DNA of 47,044 bases, taken from contig CAIOYQ010000169.1 of NCBI GenBank assembly GCA_903862505.1, positions 1-47,044 of the forward strand, written 5' to 3'. Origin of the DNA: an uncultured Bacteroidota bacterium (GTDB lineage: Bacteria > Bacteroidota > Bacteroidia > Chitinophagales > Chitinophagaceae). Below the pieces are notes generated by a model. The model saw only the letters and a list, made by a program, of their open reading frames with translations. It was not told the DNA's origin and did not search any database. Below are positions 1 through 8,614 of this stretch, one piece after another. The translations under genes were made by a program, and so were the position numbers. Every line of letters begins with the position of its first letter. The stretch's first letter is position 1.

Positions 1-1212
1 AAGCACTTCGCTAATTTGAATTTAGTGGACGAAGTAATTGCCATTGACGATCAAAGAAAGCTGTTACAAGCATCATTTGACGACATTCAGTCCAAGGTAA
101 ATGCTGCTTCCAAAGAAATTGGCGGACATATGGCAAAAGGCGAAAAGGACAAAGCAGATGCATTGAAAAATGAGGTAGCGGAATGGAAAAAGCAGTTAGA
201 GCCCTTGAAAGAACAAATGGTTGCCGTAGAAGTGAATTTGCAACAAGTGATTGTGCAGTTTCCGAACCTTCCGCATGATTTAGTACCCCTTGGAAAAACG
301 CCCGAAGAAAATGAAGTGCTGCGTGTAGGTGGTGAAACACCAAAGTTGCATGCTGGGGCCGAAGCGCATTGGGACCTGATTAAGAAATACAATTTAGTAG
401 ATTTTGAAACAGGCGCTAAAATTACTGGAAGCGGTTTCCCATTATACATTGGCAAGGGTGCGAAATTTCAAAGAGTGTTGACACAATATTTTTTAGATTT
501 TAATACAGCAGCTGGGTATACAGAATATTTACCTCCCTTTATGGTGAATGCTGCATCGGCTTTTGCAACAGGTCAATTGCCTGATAAAGAAGGACAGATG
601 TATCATGCTACTGAAGATGATTTTTATTTAATTCCAACTGCCGAAGTGCCTGTGACCAATGTTTTCCGTGATACGGTTTTAAAAGAAACTGATTTGCCCA
701 TTCAAATGACGGCTTACTCTCCTTGCTTTAGAAGAGAGGCTGGAAGTTTTGGCAAGGATGTGCGTGGTTTAAATAGAGTGCATCAATTTGAGAAAGTAGA
801 AATTATACAAATTGTACATCCTGATAAAAGTGATCTGGTATTAGACGAAATGGTTGCACACGTTGAAAAATTATTAATCAGCTTAGGATTACAATATCGC
901 ATTTTAAGATTGTGTGGTGGCGACATGGGGTTTGCGTCGGCGATTACTTATGATTTTGAAGTATATAGTGCTGCACAGGAAAGATGGCTGGAAGTGAGTA
1001 GTGTAAGTAATTTCATGGCCTACCAAACCTATAGAATGAAGTGTCGTTTTAAAGATACAGATGGTAAAACTCAATTTGCGCATTCTTTAAATGGAAGTTC
1101 ATTGGCCTTGCCAAGAATTTTTGCAGCCATTGTTGAAAATTATCAAACAGAAAACGGCATTGCATTACCAAAAGTATTGCAACCTTATTTTGGTTCAGAA
1201 ACCTTAGTATAA
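1..1212 (+). CDS. serS: Serine--tRNA ligase, 5'-truncated by the window edge
   Basis: Frame is open from base 1. Class II synthetase motifs typical of SerRS: TAEVPVTN, CFRREAGSFGKDVRGLNRVHQFEKVE, SLNGSSLALPRIFAAIVENYQ. Confidence 0.97.
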   Translation, partial: KHFANLNLVDEVIAIDDQRKLLQASFDDIQSKVNAASKEIGGHMAKGEKDKADALKNEVAEWKKQLEPLKEQMVAVEVNLQQVIVQFPNLPHDLVPLGKTPEENEVLRVGGETPKLHAGAEAHWDLIKKYNLVDFETGAKITGSGFPLYIGKGAKFQRVLTQYFLDFNTAAGYTEYLPPFMVNAASAFATGQLPDKEGQMYHATEDDFYLIPTAEVPVTNVFRDTVLKETDLPIQMTAYSPCFRREAGSFGKDVRGLNRVHQFEKVEIIQIVHPDKSDLVLDEMVAHVEKLLISLGLQYRILRLCGGDMGFASAITYDFEVYSAAQERWLEVSSVSNFMAYQTYRMKCRFKDTDGKTQFAHSLNGSSLALPRIFAAIVENYQTENGIALPKVLQPYFGSETLV

Positions 1213-1323
1213 TGATTTGAATATAAAGAAGGTATTTACATATCTAATGCTCGACTCACCCTGCGCAATACTCGAAGGCTCGTCTCAAATTAATATTTTA
1301 AATACAATAAACTAATTATAGTT

Positions 1324-1354
1324 AAAAAGCCCTTCTAAATTAGAAGGGCTTTTT
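1324..1354. terminator. Bidirectional intrinsic terminator between convergent serS and the 1387..2451 gene
   Basis: AAAAAGCCCTTCTAAATTAGAAGGGCTTTTT, near-perfect stem flanked by A and T runs. Confidence 0.9.
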
Positions 1355-1386
1355 CGCATCTATAAAGTAAACAACTGCAAACTATT

Positions 1387-2451
1387 TTAGAACTTGCTAA
1401 ATCTTACACCAATTGCAAAAGGGGTCATATTTAAATAGGTCATATTTTTATCAAATAAATTTGTCGTGTTGAAAGAACCGTATAATCGAATGCCACCAAT
1501 ACCTAATTCACCAATGGTTGCCATTTTGAAATTATTTAAATTGAAATTACCATTCACTTTTTTCTTACCTCTTTCCTCACTGATTTGCTTGGTATGAGAT
1601 TGTAAAAGATATCCGGTACTAACACCTATACTTGCATAAAAACTTTTATCATTACTAGGATTCGACTGAAAATTTAATTGAACAGGAACGGTTAAATATT
1701 CAACAAATAATTTATTTTTTCTAAATTTTACATTGTCTAAATAAATATTGTTTCCTGCCGTATTGCTAAAACTTATGGGTTGGTCAAATCTAAAATTATA
1801 CATTTCAAAACCCACTCCATATTTTAAATTTAAATAGTTTTTATACAAGCTCGCTTTTTGTTGTACAATCCAAATATTTACATTGCTTGATTTTACATTA
1901 TTTAATTTTAAATCATTGCTGGTGACAAAATTCAGGGGTCTCATTAAATTATTTGGAATTGCCGCAAGAGGGGTGTTGTCAACATAATTGGCATATCCCA
2001 AATCAAATATCCACCAGTTGGTTGTAATAGGCTTTAATTTCTTTGGCGATTTTTCAATACTAATTTTAGTTTTCTTGAAATCTCCTTTAATCCAGCCCAT
2101 CTCACCACCTTTTTCTTTACCATACGAGGCATCACCAATTTTAATGAGCGTCTTGAAATGTGGATCTTCCGCGTCTTTTTTATTAACAATTAACATTGAC
2201 CCTACCTTTACTGTATCATCGTTTATAGTAACAAGGGTATCACTAAAGCTATGAATGGTTACCTCGTTTTTTCTATTTCGTCTTTCGTTTCTTCTCCTTG
2301 TTGAATTATTTCCCTCGATTACAAAATTGTCTCCTACAATGACCATGTTGCCAATTTTAATGGTGTCTTGCTTTTTATTGAAGGTGGAATCGGATTGTGC
2401 ATTTGAACTTAAGCTGATTAAAGTAAATGCAATTAAAATGGATGCTTTCAT
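1387..2451 (-). CDS. Secreted/outer-membrane beta-barrel-like protein, PorT-like style
   Basis: Signal peptide MKASILIAFTLISLSSNAQ; C-terminal beta-rich region ending in F (GVRFSKF); last gene of a sigma/anti-sigma-like operon. Confidence 0.6.
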   Translation of the reverse strand: MKASILIAFTLISLSSNAQSDSTFNKKQDTIKIGNMVIVGDNFVIEGNNSTRRRNERRNRKNEVTIHSFSDTLVTINDDTVKVGSMLIVNKKDAEDPHFKTLIKIGDASYGKEKGGEMGWIKGDFKKTKISIEKSPKKLKPITTNWWIFDLGYANYVDNTPLAAIPNNLMRPLNFVTSNDLKLNNVKSSNVNIWIVQQKASLYKNYLNLKYGVGFEMYNFRFDQPISFSNTAGNNIYLDNVKFRKNKLFVEYLTVPVQLNFQSNPSNDKSFYASIGVSTGYLLQSHTKQISEERGKKKVNGNFNLNNFKMATIGELGIGGIRLYGSFNTTNLFDKNMTYLNMTPFAIGVRFSKF

Positions 2452-2457
2452 AAATTA

Positions 2458-3333
2458 TTATTTCTGTTTTTCGTTTTTATTTCTTCTAAATAGGGCATTA
2501 ATGCGCCTTGTAATGCCTCTGAATTTATCCCCATCAATTTCAAAGTTGGCAATGTATATGCCGCGTTCCTCCTCTTCAGTGTCAATGTTATAATATGCTT
2601 GTTCTTGATCTTTGTTTGCGTTATTGGTGATTGTTGAATTGGGGTTTACATTCTCAATAGTAGCAGTTGTAATGTTTTCTGGTATGCTATTGATAGTGGT
2701 TTCTTTAATCTTTACATTCATTATTTCAGGCGCTGTATTTATCAGATCTAACAATTTTGTTTCCTGTGGGATAAAGGTAGCTTCTTCTGAAAGCGGTAAA
2801 TTGATATCTGTAAACATTTTACTTTCAGCGTTTACAATAGCTTCGCTTTTATGCTTAGCTATTGAATTATTTTCTATTACACTATTAGCATCGGTACTCG
2901 TAAGACCCTTGCTATCAAATGATTTAATAGGCGTATTCCTATTGTTACTAATTCCTTTTTGATCATTTATTGGCACAGTAATATAACTACGGTAACCTAA
3001 TAATAACAATAGGATTGCCGCAATAGAGGCAATGCTTATTATTCTACTTCTTGTAAAAAATCCTTCTACCAGTTTGACCTCTTTACGATACAAACCTTGC
3101 TTGAAGGTAGATGAAAGAGTTGCCTCCATTTCGTCATATCGGTATAACAATGCTTTATCTTCAAATGGAATTATCTCTGGAGCCAAAACAGTTTGTGCTA
3201 AAGCAGTTAATTCATTTGCATGTGATGGATTCTCTTTAATAAATTGTTCAACCTCCATTTTTTCCAAAGCGGAAAGTTCATTGTCGATGTACAACAAGAA
3301 ATAGGTTTCGTAATTTTGATTGTTAATTTTCAT
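2458..3333 (-). CDS. Single-pass membrane protein, putative anti-sigma factor
   Basis: Start overlaps the upstream ECF sigma stop by 1 nt (TAATG). Cytoplasmic-type N-terminus, one TM helix (IISIASIAAILLLLLGYRSYI), low-complexity periplasmic region. Confidence 0.6.
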   Translation of the reverse strand: MKINNQNYETYFLLYIDNELSALEKMEVEQFIKENPSHANELTALAQTVLAPEIIPFEDKALLYRYDEMEATLSSTFKQGLYRKEVKLVEGFFTRSRIISIASIAAILLLLLGYRSYITVPINDQKGISNNRNTPIKSFDSKGLTSTDANSVIENNSIAKHKSEAIVNAESKMFTDINLPLSEEATFIPQETKLLDLINTAPEIMNVKIKETTINSIPENITTATIENVNPNSTITNNANKDQEQAYYNIDTEEEERGIYIANFEIDGDKFRGITRRINALFRRNKNEKQK

Positions 3334-3824
3334 TAGGCACTCATTTTTTCAAGATGAATTAATTTGCCCTTTAATATTAATCTAGCACGGTGCAAGTATA
3401 CTTTTACTTGACTCTCTGAAAGGTTCATGATTTCTCCAATTTCCTGATAACTATAGCCTTCATAATCTTTTAGCAATACCAAGCTTTTTTGAGTTGGATT
3501 CAATTCGTTAATGGCACGTAATAAAATCTGCTTTAGTTCCGCATTGGAAGCAATGTGGCTATGGACTTTTAGGTCTTCAAAATTATCGGTGGTTGCTCTT
3601 TTTTTATCCTTACGAATATGGTCAATCATTTGATGATAAGCGACCGTGAATAAGTAAGACTTTACTTTCTCTGACTCCACTTTTTCTCGGTGTATCCATA
3701 ATTTCTCAAAAGCTGTTTGGACAATATCCTGCGCATCCGCTTCATGGCCAATATTTTTGACAATAAAACGATACACTCCGTCGGAGTAAGTATCTACACA
3801 ATTATTGAATTCTTGAATGGTCAT
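3333..3824 (-). CDS. ECF-type RNA polymerase sigma factor
   Basis: Region 2 (DAQDIVQTAFEKLWIHRE, SYLFTVAYHQMIDHIRKDKK) and region 4 (YEGYSYQEIGEIMNLSESQVKVYLHRARLILK). Confidence 0.93.
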   Translation of the reverse strand: MTIQEFNNCVDTYSDGVYRFIVKNIGHEADAQDIVQTAFEKLWIHREKVESEKVKSYLFTVAYHQMIDHIRKDKKRATTDNFEDLKVHSHIASNAELKQILLRAINELNPTQKSLVLLKDYEGYSYQEIGEIMNLSESQVKVYLHRARLILKGKLIHLEKMSA

Positions 3825-3883
3825 TCCCTTGTTTAGCTTTATGTAAAGATATAACGAAGGTGGAGCCCAAATGTTACAGCTGT

Positions 3884-5008
3884 TTAATAATTCACAATCT
3901 GCTCTTGAATATTAGCCGGGAGTTCACGCCATTCGTATTGTTGCGTACGTAATTGCGGTTCAAAACCTGCTTCTTTAATGGCTTCTTGTATGGTTTTATA
4001 GGTAAAACGGTGGGGTGCACCAGCTGCACTCACCACATTTTCTTCTAACATGATGCTTCCAAAGTCATTGGCACCTGCCTCCAAACATACCTGAGCCGTT
4101 GCTTTACCCACGGTTAACCAGCTTGCTTGAATATTTTTAATATTCGGTAACATGATACGACTAATGGCAATCATGCGAATATATTCATCGGTGGTTGTTA
4201 AATTATGAACGCCTCTTATTTTAGTTAATAAAGTATCTACGTCTTGGAAGGTCCAAGGGATAAATGCTAAAAATCCATTCGCATCTTTTGGTTTTCTATC
4301 CTGTACTTCCCGAATACGTACCAAGTGAATAAACCTTTCTTCCAAAGTTTCTACGTGTCCAAACATCATAGTAGCACTAGTCGTAATATTTAATTGGTGT
4401 GCTGCAGCCATTACATTTAACCATTCGTCCGCACCACATTTTCCATTGGATACCAATTTACGTACACGATCTACCAATATCTCCGCACCCGCACCTGGTA
4501 AGGAATCCATGCCGGCAACTTGCAAAGCTTTTAAGACTTCGGTGTGTGACATTTTTTCCAACTTCGCAATATGCGCAATTTCAGGGGGTCCTAATGTGTG
4601 TAATTTTATGGTAGGAAATTCTTGTTTAATCTGACTAAAGATATCGGCATAGAATTTTAATCCTAATTCAGGATGATGGCCGCCTTGTAACAATAATTGA
4701 TCTCCACCCCATTCCAAGGTCTCTTTAATTTTTACACGGTAAGTATCCATATCCGTGATATAAGATTCTGGATGTCCAGGAACTCTATAAAAATTACAAA
4801 ATTTACAGTTGGCAATACATACATTGGTGGTATTTACATTGCGGTCAATTTGCCAAGTGACTTTACCATGCGGCACTTGTTTTTTTCTTAACTCATTGGC
4901 AATAAAGCTAATTTCATTTAAAGGTGCATGCTCAAATAAAAACATCCCTTCTTCCTTGGTCAAATACTCAAAATTCAGCGCCTTTTTATATAATTCTTCT
5001 AATTGCAT
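3884..5008 (-). CDS. mqnC: Radical SAM cyclic dehypoxanthinyl futalosine synthase
   Basis: CIANCKFCNFYR (CX3CX2C), LLQGGHHPELGLKFYADIF, LPGAGAEILVDRVR, SAAGAPHRFT. Confidence 0.88.
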   Translation of the reverse strand: MQLEELYKKALNFEYLTKEEGMFLFEHAPLNEISFIANELRKKQVPHGKVTWQIDRNVNTTNVCIANCKFCNFYRVPGHPESYITDMDTYRVKIKETLEWGGDQLLLQGGHHPELGLKFYADIFSQIKQEFPTIKLHTLGPPEIAHIAKLEKMSHTEVLKALQVAGMDSLPGAGAEILVDRVRKLVSNGKCGADEWLNVMAAAHQLNITTSATMMFGHVETLEERFIHLVRIREVQDRKPKDANGFLAFIPWTFQDVDTLLTKIRGVHNLTTTDEYIRMIAISRIMLPNIKNIQASWLTVGKATAQVCLEAGANDFGSIMLEENVVSAAGAPHRFTYKTIQEAIKEAGFEPQLRTQQYEWRELPANIQEQIVNY

Positions 5009-5027
5009 AATCTTCTTTTAAGACTAA

Positions 5028-5035
5028 CAAAGTTA
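5028..5035 (-). promoter_or_regulatory. Candidate -7 box (TAACTTTG) for mqnC
   Basis: Matches Bacteroidota TAnnTTTG, 20 nt upstream of the mqnC ATG. Confidence 0.5.
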
Positions 5036-5125
5036 AGGCTTAAAAGGTTTGGTTTATACCACACTTTATTTTATCTATATTCGCTAATTGACTCTTGTTT
5101 AAAAGGAGTAATTTTAACCTCCATT

Positions 5126-6370
5126 ATGATACAATTTGACAGATTCGAATTAGCCAATGGCTTAAAGGTATTGGTACACCCCGATACGACCACTCCAATG
5201 GCGGTGGTAAATATTTTATACAATGTAGGTGCAAAGGATGAAAACCCTGAAAAAACAGGCTTTGCACATTTGTTTGAACACTTGATGTTTGGGGGAAGTG
5301 TTAATATACCTGAATATGATGAGCCTTTACAAAGAGCAGGAGGGGAAAACAATGCCTATACGACCAATGACTTAACCAATTATTATTGTCAATTGCCTAA
5401 AGAAAATATCGAGACTGCATTTTGGTTAGAGAGTGACAGAATGTTGTCCCTTGCATTTAGTCCAAAGAGTTTGGAAGTGCAAAGAAAAGTAGTTTGCGAG
5501 GAGTTTAAAGAACATTATATCAACAAACCATATGGTGATGCCTGGCATAAAATGCGTACGCTTGCCTATACCCAACATCCATATAAATGGATGACTATTG
5601 GTGCTTCATTAGCACATGTGGAGCAAGTAAAGATGGAAGATGTAAAAGATTTTTTCTTCCAATTTTACCGACCCAATAATGCCATATTAGTAGTCACGGG
5701 GAATGTAAAAACAGAGGATATAAAAATATTGGCAGAGAAATGGTTTGGACCTATTCCTGCAGGCAAGCCTTATGAAAGAAAATTACCACAAGAACCTAAG
5801 CAAGAGAAAAATAGAAGTTTGGATTTGCGTGCCGATGTTCCTATGGACATGCTGATGATGACCTGGCATATGGGCGGTCGTTTCGATTCAACTTATCATG
5901 CAACTGATTTGTTAACCGAAGTTTTAGGAGGCGGTGCTTCCTCCCGTTTATATGAACAGTTGATTAAAGTAAGACAACTGTTTTCTTCTATTTCCTGCTT
6001 TCATTTTGGCACCATTGATCCAGGTTTATTTGTCATCACAGGTAAACTCGTAAAAGGCATTACCATGTCGGTGGCAGAGAAAGCAGTATTGGAAGAAGTG
6101 GAGAAAATGAAGACGGAATTGCTAGATCAGAAAGAAGTGCAAAAGGTGATTAATAAAACAGAAAGTATGATATGTTTTGAAGACATGAGTATCATGAATC
6201 GAGCACAGAGTCTTGCTTTTTATGAATTATTAGGAGACGCAGCACTTATGAATGATGAGTTGGCAAAATATCAAGCAGTCACACCGGAGCTTATTCAAGA
6301 AACCGCTAAAACCATTTTTTCCGATGGCAATAGAAACACATTGTATTATTATAGCAACACAACTGCTTAA
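5126..6370 (+). CDS. M16 family zinc peptidase, catalytic subunit type
   Basis: HXXEH motif in GFAHLFEHLMFGG. The MIQFDRFELANGLKV start at 5126 is preferred over the ORF start at 5003. Confidence 0.93.
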   Translation: MIQFDRFELANGLKVLVHPDTTTPMAVVNILYNVGAKDENPEKTGFAHLFEHLMFGGSVNIPEYDEPLQRAGGENNAYTTNDLTNYYCQLPKENIETAFWLESDRMLSLAFSPKSLEVQRKVVCEEFKEHYINKPYGDAWHKMRTLAYTQHPYKWMTIGASLAHVEQVKMEDVKDFFFQFYRPNNAILVVTGNVKTEDIKILAEKWFGPIPAGKPYERKLPQEPKQEKNRSLDLRADVPMDMLMMTWHMGGRFDSTYHATDLLTEVLGGGASSRLYEQLIKVRQLFSSISCFHFGTIDPGLFVITGKLVKGITMSVAEKAVLEEVEKMKTELLDQKEVQKVINKTESMICFEDMSIMNRAQSLAFYELLGDAALMNDELAKYQAVTPELIQETAKTIFSDGNRNTLYYYSNTTA

Positions 6371-6414
6371 TCATCCTTATAAAAAAAATTAACTCATTCG
6401 ATTAACAATATATT

Positions 6415-7698
6415 ATGGCATTAGATAGAACCACCGCCCCCATTATTAAAGACGCCGTTGATTTTGATATACAACTAAAACCTTGTGACAAATATGTATT
6501 AGATAATGGGGTAGAAGTGTATGCTTTTGAAGGGGGTGCGCAGGAAGTGATGTTGATGGAATTGGTATTTTTTGCCGGTAATAGTTATGAAACCAAAAAT
6601 TGGGTAGCACCAGCAACGAATTATTTGTTGAAGAATGGCACTAGTACCAAGTCGGCTTTTGAAGTTAATGATGCTTTTGAATTTTATGGTGCATACTTAA
6701 ATAGATCCTGCTATAACGAAACGGCAACGATTAGTTTACATACTTTGACAAAACATTTTGGAGAAGTGATTCCAGTAGTGAGTGAATTGGTTGCAGACGC
6801 AGTGTTTCCTGAGAAAGAATTGGATATTTATGCGAAGAATCAAATACAGCAACTCACTTTAAATTTAAAAAAAGGCGATTTTATTGCGAACCGATTTATT
6901 GATGAGTATTTATTTGGCATAGATCATCCTTACGGAAAATATTCTAGTGAAGAAAGTTACAACCAATTAACAAGAGATGACTTGGTTAACTATTATAATA
7001 AGTTTTATAAGGAAGGGAAGTGCATTGTGTTTATGGCGGGCCAGTTCCCAGCCAATATTGAATCTATTTTAAATAAGTATATTGGTACTTTGCCTTTGAA
7101 TAAGAATGAAATTATATTGCCAACGCATAAAATTGTCTCTGCTACCCAAAAAAAATATAGTGTAGTGAATGATCCAAGCTCGGTGCAAGGTTCCATTCGT
7201 ATTGCGAGACATTTCCCTAACAGACATCATCCCGATTTCGCACCTACACAAGTATTGAATAATATTTTTGGTGGTTTTTTTGGTTCTCGTTTAATGAGTA
7301 ATATTAGAGAGGATAAGGGATACACTTATGGTATTCATAGTTATTTGCAAACCCATATGCAACAAAGTGCATGGCTAGTAAGCACCGATGCTGGAAAGGA
7401 TGTATGTACTGCGACTATGGCTGAAGTGTATAAAGAAATGGCCATTTTAAGAGATGAGTTGGTGGATATAGAAGCGTTAAACTTGGTAAAGAATTATATG
7501 TTAGGTTCATTATTAGGTGATGTAGATGGGCCTTTTCAAATTATTGGTCGTTGGAAATCTTATGTTTTAAATGGCGTAACCGAGGAGTACTTTTATAATA
7601 CCATTAATACAGTGCGCTCTGTGCAGCCGGAACAAATTAAGGACTTGGCCAATACCTATTTAAAAGAAGAAGATTTTTACGAGTTAGTTGTTTACTAG
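6415..7698 (+). CDS. M16 family peptidase-like protein, non-catalytic partner type
   Basis: M16 fold signatures (FGGFFGSRLMSNIREDKGYTYGIHSYLQ) but no HXXEH; directly follows the catalytic M16 gene. Confidence 0.9.
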   Translation: MALDRTTAPIIKDAVDFDIQLKPCDKYVLDNGVEVYAFEGGAQEVMLMELVFFAGNSYETKNWVAPATNYLLKNGTSTKSAFEVNDAFEFYGAYLNRSCYNETATISLHTLTKHFGEVIPVVSELVADAVFPEKELDIYAKNQIQQLTLNLKKGDFIANRFIDEYLFGIDHPYGKYSSEESYNQLTRDDLVNYYNKFYKEGKCIVFMAGQFPANIESILNKYIGTLPLNKNEIILPTHKIVSATQKKYSVVNDPSSVQGSIRIARHFPNRHHPDFAPTQVLNNIFGGFFGSRLMSNIREDKGYTYGIHSYLQTHMQQSAWLVSTDAGKDVCTATMAEVYKEMAILRDELVDIEALNLVKNYMLGSLLGDVDGPFQIIGRWKSYVLNGVTEEYFYNTINTVRSVQPEQIKDLANTYLKEEDFYELVVY

Positions 7699-7744
7699 GT
7701 ATATTTATAGTAGCAACGCATTTACAATATGTAAAACTTATTTT

Positions 7745-8101
7745 ATGGGAAGATTTTTTACAAAAACAATTGCAACTGCGGTGGCGGTATTAATTGTTGC
7801 TTATTTATTAAAAGGAGTAACTGTAGATAATTCCATAACCGCATTATTGGTTGCGCTTGTACTTGGGTTGCTTAATAATTTTATCAAACCGGTATTAATC
7901 CTTTTAACAATACCCTTTACGGTGTTTACATTGGGATTGTTTTTAATTGTCATTAATGTATTCATCATTTATTTGGTAGCCGAAATTGTCCCAGGATTTC
8001 ATATCAGTGGCTTTTTTACAGCCTTTATCTTTGGCTTGTTGGTAAGCTTTTTTACCGCAATGATTGAGTCTATTATTGGTAAACCTCAGCCTAAACACTA
8101 G
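7745..8101 (+). CDS. Phage_holin_4-like small four-TM membrane protein
   Basis: MGRFFTKTIATAVAVLIVAYLLKGV plus LGLLNNFIKPVLILLTIPFTVFTLGLFLIVINVFIIYLV. The internal ATG at 7745 avoids overlap with the previous gene. Confidence 0.8.
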   Translation: MGRFFTKTIATAVAVLIVAYLLKGVTVDNSITALLVALVLGLLNNFIKPVLILLTIPFTVFTLGLFLIVINVFIIYLVAEIVPGFHISGFFTAFIFGLLVSFFTAMIESIIGKPQPKH

Positions 8102-8167
8102 TTCCTATTTTAAATTAAAAATTTATATCATTGATATTCAATGATTTGCAAATAATTTGACAAATAC

Positions 8168-8194
8168 CTAGTACTATGTGATACATAGTACTAG
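8168..8194. promoter_or_regulatory. Perfect inverted repeat, candidate PadR operator
   Basis: CTAGTACTATGT-GAT-ACATAGTACTAG: 12-bp arms, 3-nt spacer, containing the ATGT...ACAT core typical of PadR sites. Confidence 0.75.
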
Positions 8195-8203
8195 AATAAC
8201 CCT

Positions 8204-8211
8204 TAGTTTTG
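8204..8211 (+). promoter_or_regulatory. Candidate -7 box (TAGTTTTG) for the padR-like/PspC operon
   Basis: TAnnTTTG match 9 bp downstream of the inverted repeat and 18 bp before the ATG at 8230. Confidence 0.5.
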
Positions 8212-8229
8212 TGCTCTAAAGTAATTACC

Positions 8230-8595
8230 ATGGATATACAAAACACACAAAGTCAGATGCGCAAGGGTGTATTGGAGTTTTGCATATTGTCTATTATTCA
8301 GAAAGGCGAAGTGTATCCTAGTGATATCGTCGAACAAATGAAAGCGGCCAATTTGCATATACTAGAAGGGACTTTGTATCCTTTATTAACTCGATTAAAA
8401 AATGCGGGCTTATTAAACTATAGATGGGTGGAAAGCGTAAGTGGTCCGCCAAGAAAATATTTTGTATTAACGGAAGAGGGTGCTAAAGCATATGATGTTT
8501 TATTAAAAACATGGAATGATATGACAGGTGCGGTTAACCAGCTTACTCAAAACAATAAATCTAATCCTACAACAGATACAAACGCTGCCTCTTAG
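8230..8595 (+). CDS. PadR family transcriptional regulator
   Basis: QMRKGVLEFCILSIIQKGEVYPSDIVEQMKAANLHILEGTLYPLLTRLKNAGLLNYRW, PadR winged helix. Confidence 0.92.
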   Translation: MDIQNTQSQMRKGVLEFCILSIIQKGEVYPSDIVEQMKAANLHILEGTLYPLLTRLKNAGLLNYRWVESVSGPPRKYFVLTEEGAKAYDVLLKTWNDMTGAVNQLTQNNKSNPTTDTNAAS

Positions 8596-8614
8596 TTGTT
8601 ATCAAAAATTAAAA

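Noticed and set aside
11-455. Minus-strand ORFs 11..343 and 87..455
   Set aside because: Antisense to serS, which has clear conserved motifs; low-complexity translation.
1988-3304. Plus-strand ORFs 1988..2254, 2255..2593, 2612..2962, 3032..3304
   Set aside because: Shadow ORFs opposite the barrel and anti-sigma genes; hydrophobic, Ser/Leu-rich translations typical of antisense frames.
4399-5021. Plus-strand ORFs opposite mqnC
   Set aside because: Antisense to a well-supported radical SAM gene.
7745-8101. Holin-like protein as evidence of a prophage
   Set aside because: Phage_holin_4-type small membrane proteins are common chromosomal genes; no other phage genes nearby.
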